Made by a program: the position numbers and the translations under genes
Notes under the pieces: generated by a model
What the model was told of the DNA's origin: nothing
The model's database searches: none
The model's input: only the letters and a program-made list of their open reading frames with translations
Source: Andreesenia sp964489735
Lineage (GTDB): Bacteria; Bacillota; Clostridia; Tissierellales; Gottschalkiaceae
Direction of reading: 5' to 3'
Length of the DNA stretch: 64,000 bases
Assembly (NCBI GenBank): GCA_964489735.1
Contig: CAZBAL010000001.1
Location: 72,396-136,395, forward strand
Part shown: positions 1 to 8,380 of the stretch, in pieces
Layout: every line of letters starts with the position of its first letter
Position numbering within the stretch: the first letter of the stretch is position 1

Positions 1-1277
1 TAACTAGAGCTGAGGCACTGTCCTCTGTATGAAGAGTGCTAAGTACCATATGACCGGTAATTGCAGAACTAATTGCCATTCTTGCAGTCTCTATATCTCT
101 TATTTCTCCAACCATAATAACATCTGGATCTTGACGAAGAACGTGTCTCAGTATAGTTTTAAAATCTAGCCCTATTTCAGTATTCACTTGTATCTGATTT
201 AGTCCTTCAATTTTCTGCTCCACAGGATCTTCTATTGTAATTATATTAATATTATCAGAGTTTAATTCCTTTAAAATTGAATATAAAGTAGTAGTCTTAC
301 CACTGCCAGTTGGACCTGTGACAAGAATAAGTCCCTGCTTTCTCTCTATTATTCTTTTGACCAAAGAAATCTCATTTGCTTCCATACCAAGTTGATCTAT
401 TTCTGTCGTATTTAGATGCTTATTTACGATTCGGAGTACAATTTTTTCTCCAAAAAGCGTAGGAACAAAAGATGACCTTATATCGAACCTATTGTTTTGC
501 AACTCGATATCAAACCCGCCATCTTGCGGTAAGCGCTTTTCTGAAATGTTCAGCGATGACAAAAGCTTGAAGCGTGAAACAATATTGGGATAAATTTCTT
601 TTGGTATCTCAAAAATATTCATTATATCCCCATCTATTCTAAATCTAACTTTAACGTTTTCTTCACTTGGATCAAAATGGATATCTGATGCTGATCTCTG
701 TGTTGCTCTCGTAATAACCGATGAAATAAATTCCAGTAGATTGTCATCAGCTTGAAATGAGCCATAATAGACTGATTCCTCATTACCATCTGAATATAAT
801 TCTTCTTTTACAATTATGGACTTGAGTCTGTCCTCAATGATATTCTCTTTTAAGTACTCTTGCTGCTTAATTAGAATTTGACTGGGATCTGAAAAATAGG
901 GTAGTATTTCATATTTTAGACTGTTTTTTATTATGTCTAGATGTAAGATGTTTAAAGGTTCTGACATTGCAATTTTCAGTTTGTCATCCTTTATTTTTAT
1001 AGGAAACGATTTTGTTTCTATGAGTATTGAATGATCGATTTCTCTTAGAAGTTCCTGATTAGGAATAGTTTTCGATATGTCTACATACGGAATTCCGTAC
1101 TCACTGTTCAAAGCAGTATATATTTCTTCTTTTGTTAGAATCTCTTTTTGAACCAGTGATTGTTCAAAACTACAATCTAGTTTATTTGAGGACTCTTTAC
1201 ATATTGAAGCAGTTTCTCCATCAATCATTCCTGATTTGACCAGTAAACTCTTTAGATTACCAATATTTAATTTAAAC
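1..1277 (-). CDS. pilB: Type IV pilus / type II secretion assembly ATPase (GspE/PilB family), cut by the left window edge
   Basis: Hexameric cytoplasmic ATPase that powers pilin polymerisation or pseudopilus assembly. About 425 codons are present and the C terminus lies outside the window. The N-terminal third looks like a MshEN/GspE-N domain. A Walker A motif GPTGSGKT lies near residue 320 and a Walker B-type DPDVIMVGEIRD near 384, followed by AITGHMVLSTLHTEDS, typical of GspE proteins. The chosen start is TTG at 1277 (reading FKLNIGNLKS), 8 nt after a GAGAG-type ribosome binding site. No in-frame ATG or GTG precedes it in the transcript predicted from the promoter at 1341-1369. No other pilus genes are visible, so pilus, competence or secretion use cannot be separated. 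Confidence 0.93.
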
Positions 1278-1340
1278 AAAATATCAACTCTCTTTCTGAA
1301 TTTAGAATTGAGTAATTGATTTTTATATCTGCTCAGTCCA

Positions 1341-1369
1341 AATATATAATAAAATAATGTATTTGTCAA
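1341..1369 (-). promoter_or_regulatory. Sigma-A-type promoter of pilB
   Basis: TTGACA (1364-1369), a 17-nt spacer, then TATATT (1341-1346). The predicted start near 1334 gives a 5' leader of about 57 nt before the TTG codon. It lies just downstream of the terminator of the preceding gene, so pilB is probably its own transcription unit. Confidence 0.7.
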
Positions 1370-1401
1370 TACATTTATTCATAATTATGTATAAATGTAA
1401 A

Positions 1402-1440
1402 TAAAAACTTGACCACGGACTATTTCTGTCCATAATCAAG
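1402..1440 (-). terminator. Intrinsic terminator overlapping the 3' end of the small membrane protein gene
   Basis: A 13-bp stem (arms at 1408-1420 and 1428-1440, with G-U pairs on the minus strand) is followed by a T-rich run. The TAG stop of the gene (1420-1422) lies at the base of the loop, so terminator and coding sequence overlap. Confidence 0.75.
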
Positions 1441-1788
1441 TTCTAATAAAGTAGTATTCAAAACGAAAGCCAAGCATAGACTTATCAAGACATATACCTC
1501 TGTTGCTATTGCCAGCTTTACCGCAGCCATGGCAACTATTTCAACTAAAAAAACGACTAAATTTACAATACCCATGAATATAAGTTTCTTTTTATTCATA
1601 GCAAAATGATATTTGCCAATCACTGATAATACAATCCCCAGTAAATACGGCATGAATAAATCATAAAAAATCAATGAAGTTGATATGTAATCTATATTTT
1701 TGTCTTTATAAATCCTATTGATTCCAATAGTAAAAAGATACAAGAACACTGCTAATAACACAACTCTAAAAATTAAATTTCTATTCAA
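1420..1788 (-). CDS. Small multi-spanning membrane protein, function unknown
   Basis: Predicted 122-residue hydrophobic protein with about four membrane segments (residues near 6-22, 42-60, 68-90 and 94-112) and short charged loops containing KDKN and NKKK. I do not recognise the family. The reading frame can be extended to a TTG at 1806, but the GGAGG ribosome binding site (1796-1800) lies inside that extension. TTG at 1788, 7 nt after GGAGG, is therefore the likely start. It has its own terminator and an extended -10 promoter candidate, and sits alone between pilB and an unknown 103-aa gene. Nothing in the context fixes a function. Confidence 0.7.
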   Translation of the reverse strand: MNRNLIFRVVLLAVFLYLFTIGINRIYKDKNIDYISTSLIFYDLFMPYLLGIVLSVIGKYHFAMNKKKLIFMGIVNLVVFLVEIVAMAAVKLAIATEVYVLISLCLAFVLNTTLLELDYGQK

Positions 1789-1834
1789 CAATAAACCTCC
1801 AATCAACTATATAGTAGTAATTCTTTATATGATA

Positions 1835-1843
1835 ATTATATCA
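1835..1843 (-). promoter_or_regulatory. Extended -10 promoter candidate for the small membrane protein gene
   Basis: TGATATAAT (TGN plus consensus TATAAT) lies about 47 nt upstream of the TTG start. No good -35 hexamer is at the right distance, so the call depends on the extended -10 element. Confidence 0.4.
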
Positions 1844-1851
1844 TAAAACAG

Positions 1852-1875
1852 AAAAAAACGAGCCCGAAGGCTCGT
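1852..1875 (-). terminator. Intrinsic terminator of the 103-aa gene
   Basis: A perfect 7-bp GC-rich stem (arms 1858-1864 and 1869-1875) closes a TTCG tetraloop on the minus strand and is followed by a run of T (1852-1857). Confidence 0.9.
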
Positions 1876-1900
1876 ATAAAGCAAACTCTAATGTAATTAA

Positions 1901-2212
1901 CTAGGCTTTAGCTACTATTAAAGTTCTTGCCGGTGCAGTACTGTGATCAACAACTACATACTTTTTATATACTAATTCGATCATAGCGTTGTAAAACTCT
2001 TGTGAATCTAATTCAACTTCTTGAAGAAGCGGATATAGCCCCATAGCTTCTGGCTGCTCCCTAGTTGAAATTGTGTCTAAAAACTTAAGTAGCTTAATGC
2101 TGTTTGATTCTAGCTCACTGTTATCCTCATTGATATCACCTTTTAATTCTGATTTTACAAAATAAGGCTCATTTGGATATTCGATTACATATTTGTTGAA
2201 TTCTTCTGTCAT
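1901..2212 (-). CDS. Hypothetical acidic protein, 103 aa
   Basis: I do not recognise this protein. It is soluble and acidic, with no signal peptide, no cysteines and no membrane segment. A helix-rich middle (near residues 35-85) ends in a positively charged YKKYVVVD stretch that could be a small winged-helix-like fold, but this is speculation. The ATG has a strong GGGGGAGAG ribosome binding site. The gene has its own promoter candidate (2252-2279) and a strong terminator, so it is monocistronic. It separates the OsmC gene from the small membrane protein gene. Confidence 0.75.
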   Translation of the reverse strand: MTEEFNKYVIEYPNEPYFVKSELKGDINEDNSELESNSIKLLKFLDTISTREQPEAMGLYPLLQEVELDSQEFYNAMIELVYKKYVVVDHSTAPARTLIVAKA

Positions 2213-2251
2213 AGTCTCTCCCCCTATTCATATTCAGTATTTTCTATAACC

Positions 2252-2279
2252 ATTATATCATTTATTTTGGTTTAGTAAA
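2252..2279 (-). promoter_or_regulatory. Promoter candidate of the 103-aa gene
   Basis: TTTACT (2274-2279), a 16-nt spacer ending in TGA, then TATAAT (2252-2257): an extended -10 promoter about 40 nt upstream of the ATG. Confidence 0.5.
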
Positions 2280-2292
2280 CATACTATACACA

Positions 2293-2715
2293 TTAGATAA
2301 TAATAATCTCATGAGTATGAACGATATCAGGATGAAGCGAGTTTCCAACTATACAAAGCTGAGATACAATGTTTAAAAACTCCTCAGCTTCCTCTTTTGA
2401 TTTACTTGTTTTGATAGTATAAGTCATATGCATAGTATCATATATCTTCTTGTTTAAATGGGTTCCTTCAATTTTTCCAGATGCCTTAGAAGTTGCATCT
2501 AACTCTATCTCAAGACTTTCAAAATCAAAGTTATATTTTTTTGCTAAAGAAGCAAATGAAACCGCCTTACACCCTAGTATTGCAGAACCCATCATTTCAC
2601 CTGGAGACATACCCGTCGCATTTCCAGCAGGAGGATCTAAATCCATATTAACCTTATGGTTATTAGCTTCCGCCTCTATTGTCATTCCTTCAATCCATTT
2701 AATCTTCGCTTTCAT
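2293..2715 (-). CDS. OsmC/Ohr family protein
   Basis: OsmC-family proteins are cytoplasmic thiol peroxidases that reduce organic hydroperoxides with a pair of cysteines. This 140-aa protein has the family length and the two expected cysteines at residues 49 (ILGCKAV) and 121 (QLCIVGNS), with the conserved SPGEMM and NxLHPD-like surroundings. The ATG follows GGAGGG. The gene is flanked by an unknown 103-aa gene and the end of the ABC exporter operon. Whether it is OsmC proper, Ohr or the YhfA subgroup cannot be settled by eye; the short acidic termini favour the YhfA-like group. Confidence 0.88.
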   Translation of the reverse strand: MKAKIKWIEGMTIEAEANNHKVNMDLDPPAGNATGMSPGEMMGSAILGCKAVSFASLAKKYNFDFESLEIELDATSKASGKIEGTHLNKKIYDTMHMTYTIKTSKSKEEAEEFLNIVSQLCIVGNSLHPDIVHTHEIIII

Positions 2716-2831
2716 ATTAAATACCCTCCAATAAATATATACATTTACTAACTATATACCCAGATAACAAGATATTATGCCAGTTTGCATTATACATTCT
2801 TTTTATTATTGGCATTGTACCAATAGATTAT

Positions 2832-2869
2832 AAAAATACACTTACCATACTCAATATGATAAGTGTATT
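2832..2869 (-). terminator. Terminator of the ABC exporter operon
   Basis: A hairpin with 10 perfect base pairs (arms 2835-2844 and 2860-2869), one mismatch and four more pairs around a 5-nt loop, followed on the minus strand by a short T run. It lies 20 nt downstream of the second ABC gene. Confidence 0.6.
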
Positions 2870-2889
2870 CTTCTGTTATTATTAAATAA

Positions 2890-4692
2890 TTATTCTTCAA
2901 ACTGACTGCTATATAGGTTGAAATAGAAACCTTCTTTTTTCATCAGTTCATCATGATTTCCTTTTTCAACTATTCTACCCTGATCCATTACCACGATGAG
3001 ATCAGCATTTTTTATAGTAGACAATCTATGTGCAATAATAAAACTCGTTCTTCCACTCATCAATTTATCCATTGCAGACTGCAGTAGCTGTTCAGTTCTA
3101 GTATCTACAGAACTAGTAGATTCATCCAGTATCAGTATTTTAGGATCAGACAGTATAGCTCTTGCAATAGTCAGCAGTTGCTTCTGGCCTTCAGATATAT
3201 TGTTTGCTTCCTCATTTATTACCATATCGTATCCACCTGGAAGTGTTCTTATGAAATGGTCTGCATTTGCTGTAACAGCTGCATGCTCTACTTCTTCATC
3301 AGTAGCTGAGAGATTACCAAACCTTATATTTTCTCTTATGCTGGTATTATAAAGCCATGGATCCTGCTGAACCATACCATACAAACTCCTCAGGCTGCTT
3401 CTTGAAAAATCAGTAATATTGTTTCCTTCCACATAGATATCACCTTGATCTAACTCGTAGAATCTTTCTAGCAGCTTTACTATAGTGGTCTTTCCTGAAC
3501 CTGTCGGTCCAACAATCGCAATTTTCTGACCGGCTTCGACAGATAGATTGAAATCTTTTATTACCAAGTTGTTTTCATCATATCCAAAACTGACATTTTC
3601 GAACTTAACATTCCCTTTAATCTTATCCAATTCGAATTCTCCTGAAGCATCCCTAACCTCTTCGTCTGCTTCCAGAAACTCAAACACTCTTTCAGCTGCA
3701 GCAACAGTGGATTGAAGATTGTTGACTATCTGAGATAGCTGAGAAATTGGCTGTGTAAACATTCTGACATACTGTAAGAATGCTAGAATATCTCCAACCT
3801 GAATTACTTTCCTTATTGTAAAAAATCCTCCTGCTATCGTCACAGCGACATATCCTAAATTCCCTACAAAGCCCATAATTGGCATCATAACCCCAGAGAA
3901 GAACTGAGATCTCCATGAAGAGTCATACAGTTCTGATGTAAGCCCTTCAAGTTTAGTTAGGGTCTGCCCTTCCTGATTAAAAGACTTTATAACATTATGT
4001 CCTGTATAGTGCTCTTCTACATTTGCATTCACAACTCCCAGGAGTCTCTGTTGAGCTATAAAATACTTCTGCGATCTCTTTATAGTGAATGATAGAATAG
4101 CCCCTGAAACTGGTATTACTATCAATGTCACAAGAGTCATTCTGACACTGATTGAAAGCATCATTATGAGAACCCCAACTAGAGTGACAATAGAACTGAG
4201 TGCTTGAGATAAGTTCTGATTCAAACTCTGACTCACAGCATCAACATCATTTGTTATTCTAGATAGTACATCCCCTAATTGAGTGCTGTCAAAATATCTC
4301 ATAGGTAGTCTGTTTATCTTGTCAGAAATCTGTTTCCTCAGTTTATATGATACACTCTGTGCTAATTCAGCAAGTATAAATGACTGAACTACAGAAAACA
4401 ATATACTCGCTAAATAGAAGCCCAGCATGATCAATAATACCTTACCTATATAGTCAAAATCAATTGCTGCCCCTGGAACTCCTCTGGCTTTTTCCATTAT
4501 GCCCTCAAAAAGCTTATTCGTAGCTCTTCTCATTATATTTGGCCCTGCTATTGTCAGGGTTGTCCCAATAATTGAGAAAAAAAGTACCGCGAACATTTTA
4601 ATTTTTGACTCTGAAATATATGCAAATAGTTTTTTCAACGTTCCGCTAAAATTCTTCGCTTTATTAACTGGAGGTCTATTGCTCATATCCAA
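2890..4692 (-). CDS. ABC exporter half-transporter, catalytically complete ATP site subunit
   Basis: Membrane permease fused to an ATPase (600 aa); six membrane segments in residues 25-330, nucleotide-binding domain from about 360. Walker A is GPTGSGKT and Walker B with the catalytic glutamate is LILDESTSS. The H-loop histidine is present (IIAHRLS), but the signature reads SEGQ instead of SGGQ. Its start overlaps the end of the upstream ABC gene by 17 nt, so the two are co-translated. Paired with its neighbour it fits the heterodimeric multidrug exporters (LmrCD, BmrCD, TM287/288) with one degenerate ATP site. The substrate is unknown; drug export is inferred from the family and the linked MarR gene. 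Confidence 0.93.
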   Translation of the reverse strand: MDMSNRPPVNKAKNFSGTLKKLFAYISESKIKMFAVLFFSIIGTTLTIAGPNIMRRATNKLFEGIMEKARGVPGAAIDFDYIGKVLLIMLGFYLASILFSVVQSFILAELAQSVSYKLRKQISDKINRLPMRYFDSTQLGDVLSRITNDVDAVSQSLNQNLSQALSSIVTLVGVLIMMLSISVRMTLVTLIVIPVSGAILSFTIKRSQKYFIAQQRLLGVVNANVEEHYTGHNVIKSFNQEGQTLTKLEGLTSELYDSSWRSQFFSGVMMPIMGFVGNLGYVAVTIAGGFFTIRKVIQVGDILAFLQYVRMFTQPISQLSQIVNNLQSTVAAAERVFEFLEADEEVRDASGEFELDKIKGNVKFENVSFGYDENNLVIKDFNLSVEAGQKIAIVGPTGSGKTTIVKLLERFYELDQGDIYVEGNNITDFSRSSLRSLYGMVQQDPWLYNTSIRENIRFGNLSATDEEVEHAAVTANADHFIRTLPGGYDMVINEEANNISEGQKQLLTIARAILSDPKILILDESTSSVDTRTEQLLQSAMDKLMSGRTSFIIAHRLSTIKNADLIVVMDQGRIVEKGNHDELMKKEGFYFNLYSSQFEE

Positions 4693-6766
4693 GTTCCTCC
4701 TTTGATAACTGTGATAGAGCTATTTCTCTATATACTTCGCAGTTATTAATTAAATCTTTATGTTTTCCTTTTCCTACAACTCTTCCACTATCCAGTACTA
4801 AAATTGTATCGGCATCCTGAATCGAACTTATTCTCTGCGCTATTATTATCTTTGTCACATCTTTTAGATTCTTTTCCAGCTCTTGTTTTACAGTTTTTTC
4901 TGTTTTAAAGTCAAGTGCAGAAAAACTGTCATCAAAAATGATAATCTCTGGATTTTTAGCAATAGCTCTGGCAATAGAAAGTCTCTGTCTCTGTCCCCCT
5001 GAGACATTACCTCCACCAGCAACTATTGGAGAGTTATATTTTTCTTCTTTTTGATCAATAAACTCGGTAGACTGGGATGTCTCTGCAGCCTCTACCATAT
5101 TTTCAAAGCTCATATTCTCATCACTGTATTTAATATTGCTCTCTATTGTACCTGAGAATAAAAATGCCTTCTGAGGAACATATCCTATTTTATTCCTCAG
5201 ATCGCTTTGTTTGACATCTCTTATATCTTTTCCATCTATAATTATTGACCCTTCCGATACATCATAAAATCTGTTCATCAATTTGATAATTGAGCTTTTT
5301 CCGCTTCCCGTACCACCAATAATAGCAACAGTATCTCCGCTATCAGCACTGAAGTCTATATTGCAAAGTACATTCTGCTCTGCTCCAGGATACCTGAAAG
5401 ACACATCTCTAAACTCGATATTTCCTTTCAAAGAAGAGTCAAATTCAACTGGATTTTCACTATCACATATCGTATAGTCCGTTTCAAGTATCTCAACGAC
5501 TCTTGTAGCAGCAACAGATGATCTTGGTAGCATTACTGAAACCATAGAAATCAGCAAGAATGACATTATTATCTGCATGCTGTACTGAATAAAGGCCATC
5601 ATATCACCAATTTCCAAATTGCCCAAATCTATCTGCTGTGCTCCATACCAGACTATTCCAATTGTGGTTATATTCATTATGAACATCATAAGCGGCATCA
5701 TAGTACCCATAAGTTTTCCTATGAACATTGTTGTTCCAGTCAACTCTCTATTTTCCTTCTCAAATCTTTCTTCCTGGAATTTTTGATTGTTGAATGATCT
5801 TACAACCATCATACCGGTCAATGACTCTCTGGCTATAAGTGCAATTCTATCTAAAAGCTTTTGAACCTTCTTGAATTTAGGCACTGCTAGAGAGAATATA
5901 ATCAATACCACAACAGATATGGCTAGAAGTGCGACACCAACAATCCAGACCATATTAGAACTGGTATTTAAAACTTTTATTACACCGCCTATTCCTAAAA
6001 TAGGTGCATAGAACACCAGCCTAAGAAACATGACGAGGAATAACTGTATCTGCTGAATATCATTAGTACTTCTGTTTACTAGTGATGCTATAGAAAATTT
6101 ATCTATTTCCACATTAGAGAAATTCATAACCTTTCTAAATGTCTTGTCCCTCAAATCTCTTCCAAGACCTGCCGCTGTTCTGGCTGAAAGAAGTACTACT
6201 ACAACAGCTGAAGCCATTCCTAGTAAGGCAATACCCAGCATTTTCCCACCAGTTTTAAATAGATATTTCATTTGTATGCTGTCAATATCTATTTCTAGCT
6301 TTTCATACTCTGTCTTTGTAAAGTATCCCATAACTTTTTCTTTCATAGACTCAGACAGACCCTCTGTATCCTCAGACATCTTCTCAATTATATTAGTGAA
6401 AAAGATTCTTTCAACTTTTTTCTTCTCACTTTCACTTATATCATTAAGAACATAAACCTCACTGTCAGGATTGAATTTATCAGTCCTCTCAGTATAGGAA
6501 ATATCCAATGCTCTTGTCTTCTTGTATGAACTCTCAATAGACTCAGCATCTTCTCTATTTGAAACTCCTATAAGCATATTATAAGTTTCATTAGTCAATG
6601 CTTTTGGAACAGTATCCCTTATTCCGGAACCTTGTATTCCATTATCCACAATATCTGACATATAGCTCGGAAGTGCCAGGTCGGCATTTGCCTGAACAAA
6701 AAGCAGTAGGACTACTAAAAGAATATTTAATGCATAGGGTTTCATATATTTAATTAATTTGTGCAA
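4676..6766 (-). CDS. ABC exporter half-transporter with degenerate ATP site and large external insert
   Basis: First gene of the exporter pair, 696 aa. Membrane segment 1 (residues 13-32) is separated from segment 2 (near 175) by about 130 hydrophilic residues, probably an external domain. The ATPase domain has Walker A GGTGSGKSS and a canonical SGGQ signature. The residue after Walker B is Asp rather than Glu (IIIFDDSFS), and the H-loop histidine is Gln (IIAQRIS). These losses mark the non-catalytic composite site of a heterodimer and complement the intact Glu/His of the partner. The start is TTG at 6766 after a GGGGGTGAC ribosome binding site; downstream ATGs lack one. It is transcribed from the consensus promoter at 6803-6831. 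Confidence 0.93.
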   Translation of the reverse strand: MHKLIKYMKPYALNILLVVLLLFVQANADLALPSYMSDIVDNGIQGSGIRDTVPKALTNETYNMLIGVSNREDAESIESSYKKTRALDISYTERTDKFNPDSEVYVLNDISESEKKKVERIFFTNIIEKMSEDTEGLSESMKEKVMGYFTKTEYEKLEIDIDSIQMKYLFKTGGKMLGIALLGMASAVVVVLLSARTAAGLGRDLRDKTFRKVMNFSNVEIDKFSIASLVNRSTNDIQQIQLFLVMFLRLVFYAPILGIGGVIKVLNTSSNMVWIVGVALLAISVVVLIIFSLAVPKFKKVQKLLDRIALIARESLTGMMVVRSFNNQKFQEERFEKENRELTGTTMFIGKLMGTMMPLMMFIMNITTIGIVWYGAQQIDLGNLEIGDMMAFIQYSMQIIMSFLLISMVSVMLPRSSVAATRVVEILETDYTICDSENPVEFDSSLKGNIEFRDVSFRYPGAEQNVLCNIDFSADSGDTVAIIGGTGSGKSSIIKLMNRFYDVSEGSIIIDGKDIRDVKQSDLRNKIGYVPQKAFLFSGTIESNIKYSDENMSFENMVEAAETSQSTEFIDQKEEKYNSPIVAGGGNVSGGQRQRLSIARAIAKNPEIIIFDDSFSALDFKTEKTVKQELEKNLKDVTKIIIAQRISSIQDADTILVLDSGRVVGKGKHKDLINNCEVYREIALSQLSKEELGYEQ

Positions 6767-6802
6767 AAAGTCACCCCCTGGACCAATAGTTATGATATAA
6801 TA

Positions 6803-6831
6803 ATTATATATTTATAAGTATTATATGTCAA
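6803..6831 (-). promoter_or_regulatory. Consensus promoter of the ABC exporter operon, likely MarR target region
   Basis: TTGACA (6826-6831), exactly 17 nt, TATAAT (6803-6808): a perfect consensus promoter facing the exporter genes. A promoter this strong normally needs repression, and the divergent MarR-family gene starts 98 nt away. The spacer and -10 are extremely AT-rich with partly symmetric TATAAT/ATTATA elements that could be the operator. That last point is inference. Confidence 0.8.
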
Positions 6832-6928
6832 ACCATTTAAAGTATATGTTATTACAATTTTTCCCACCAACTGTATCAGTTTATTCTAACTCAATTTTAT
6901 AAAACTTTAATAGATTAGGAGGTTTATT

Positions 6929-7351
6929 ATGATAAACAGAATCGCAGATGAATTCTTCAATATGATGATGTTTTTACATAAAAATGCTTTTAACCCAAAT
7001 GAAATATCAAAAAAACTACCTATGCCTATGTCACATTTTACTGTTCTACATTTCTTAGCAAGGAATGGTCCCTCCATTATATCTGCTATAGCAGAGGAAC
7101 TTCAGATTTCCAGACCTAATATGACTCCAATAATTGACTATCTTCTTGAAAAAGATATGATATTTAAATATCCAAATCCAAAAGACAAGAGGTATTTCTT
7201 TGTTGAAATAACAGAAAAAGGACAAGAAACGCTTAAAATAAAAGGGAAAGTTATGAAAGATGAATTGGTATCATATCTTTCAAAGTTAAGTGATGAAGAT
7301 TTGAAATCTTTAGAAGAATCTATAGATAACATCTTGAAAATTTTAAAATAA
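6929..7351 (+). CDS. MarR-family transcriptional regulator
   Basis: Dimeric winged-helix repressor family, 140 aa, typical length. The recognition helix region reads AEELQISRPNMTPIID (near residues 56-71), and the wing (KDKRYFFVEITEKG, near 86-100) is the classic MarR signature. ATG follows TAGGAGG. It is divergent from the ABC exporter operon, a very common arrangement in which the regulator senses a compound and derepresses the pump and itself. The ligand is not predictable. No cysteine sensor is present, which argues against a thiol-based OhrR-type mechanism despite the nearby OsmC gene. Confidence 0.92.
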   Translation: MINRIADEFFNMMMFLHKNAFNPNEISKKLPMPMSHFTVLHFLARNGPSIISAIAEELQISRPNMTPIIDYLLEKDMIFKYPNPKDKRYFFVEITEKGQETLKIKGKVMKDELVSYLSKLSDEDLKSLEESIDNILKILK

Positions 7352-7352
7352 T

Positions 7353-7419
7353 AAAAAACCGAGATAAATGATATTTTCCACAAGATATTAAGCCAAGTGG
7401 TTATATCATTTATCCCGGT
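7353..7419 (-). terminator. Long terminator hairpin between marR and the PfpI gene
   Basis: A 17-bp stem (arms 7358-7374 and 7403-7419) encloses an inner CCAC/GTGG pair. On the minus strand the single imperfect position becomes a G-U pair and the stem is followed by a T run (7353-7358), so it mainly ends the PfpI gene. It may also stop marR transcripts from the other side. Confidence 0.75.
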
Positions 7420-7452
7420 CTCAATTTATTCAGCATATTTTATGCGCTGAGC

Positions 7453-8001
7453 TTACTTCTTTAATAATCCATCCTTTACTTCCTTTGCTTTTTCACTACC
7501 TAATAGATAATCGACAATCTCAATAGCAAAGTCCATTGCATAAGCAGGTCCCTTTCCCGTTATCACATTTTCATCTCTTTCAACACCTTTTCCAGTAGCA
7601 TTTGCTCCGGTTAACTCATCTTCAAATCCTGGGTAGCATGTTACATTCTTTCCATCAATTACATCGGCTTTTTTTAAAACTATTGGACCAGCACAGATTG
7701 CTGATACAAGCTTATCACTCTCATATGCTGTTTTTACAGTTTCAATAACCTTTTTAGAATCCCTTAAGTTGGTTGCACCTGGCAAGCCACCAGGAATTAT
7801 CACTGCATCATAATCTGAAAACGACTCAACTTCATCAGCTTTCATATCCGATGTGACTGCTATTCCATGAGCTCCCTTCACCGAATAATCATCATTGATA
7901 GAGATCATCTTAGCATCAATCTCCGCTCTTCTCAAAATATCGACTACTGTTATAGCTTCAATTTCTTCAAATCCATCTGCAAAAAATACTGCTGCTTTCA
8001 T
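7453..8001 (-). CDS. DJ-1/PfpI family protein
   Basis: Protein of the DJ-1/YajL/PfpI superfamily, 182 aa. The nucleophile elbow is AICAGP with Cys103, and the conserved glutamate lies in the N-terminal FFADGFEEIE stretch (Glu15). This pattern is typical of the YajL/DJ-1 branch (about 180 aa) associated with glyoxalase, deglycase or chaperone activities in stress defence. The true activity of the branch is debated. ATG follows AGGAGG. It is monocistronic, with a terminator shared with marR. Confidence 0.9.
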   Translation of the reverse strand: MKAAVFFADGFEEIEAITVVDILRRAEIDAKMISINDDYSVKGAHGIAVTSDMKADEVESFSDYDAVIIPGGLPGATNLRDSKKVIETVKTAYESDKLVSAICAGPIVLKKADVIDGKNVTCYPGFEDELTGANATGKGVERDENVITGKGPAYAMDFAIEIVDYLLGSEKAKEVKDGLLKK

Positions 8002-8229
8002 CCTAATTCCTCCTCAATCCTTTTCATTTATATACTAATAATTATATCATAAATTTATGATATTTTTTTAACCAAGTCTTTTTATACATACATTGTCGCA
8101 TTTTTGTATAATTAATATGGTTTTCAATGCTATATAGCATATATATTCATTATTTTTGAATGAAGATGTTGATGTATGATGTATACTCGTCTATACATAA
8201 CCCATTTTTTATAATTTTCTTCTATATTA

Positions 8230-8259
8230 TTGATATTTTTGTGGTACTATGGGTATATA
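8230..8259 (+). promoter_or_regulatory. Promoter candidate of the sodium:amino-acid symporter
   Basis: TTGATA (8230-8235), an 18-nt spacer, then TATATA (8254-8259). It would give a leader of about 115 nt that contains the inverted repeat at 8278-8338. Both hexamers match only in part. Confidence 0.4.
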
Positions 8260-8277
8260 TCGAATACTTGATTAAAT

Positions 8278-8338
8278 ATTAACAATATTTATCTGGCTTC
8301 TATATTGTATTTCAGTAGACTGCCAGCTATTTGTTAAT
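8278..8338 (+). other. Inverted-repeat leader upstream of the symporter gene
   Basis: ATTAACAA (8278-8285) pairs with TTGTTAAT (8331-8338), and CTGGC (8293-8297) pairs with GCCAG (8322-8326) across internal bulges of 7 and 4 nt. In RNA this gives a two-tier hairpin ending about 40 nt before the gene. It has no T run, so it is not a plain terminator. It does not resemble the glycine riboswitch that often precedes this transporter family. The rest of 8002-8380 shows only the promoter candidate. Confidence 0.4.
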
Positions 8339-8380
8339 TCTAAGTCATTTCGAAATATAATATAACAGGAGGGTTTAGAA

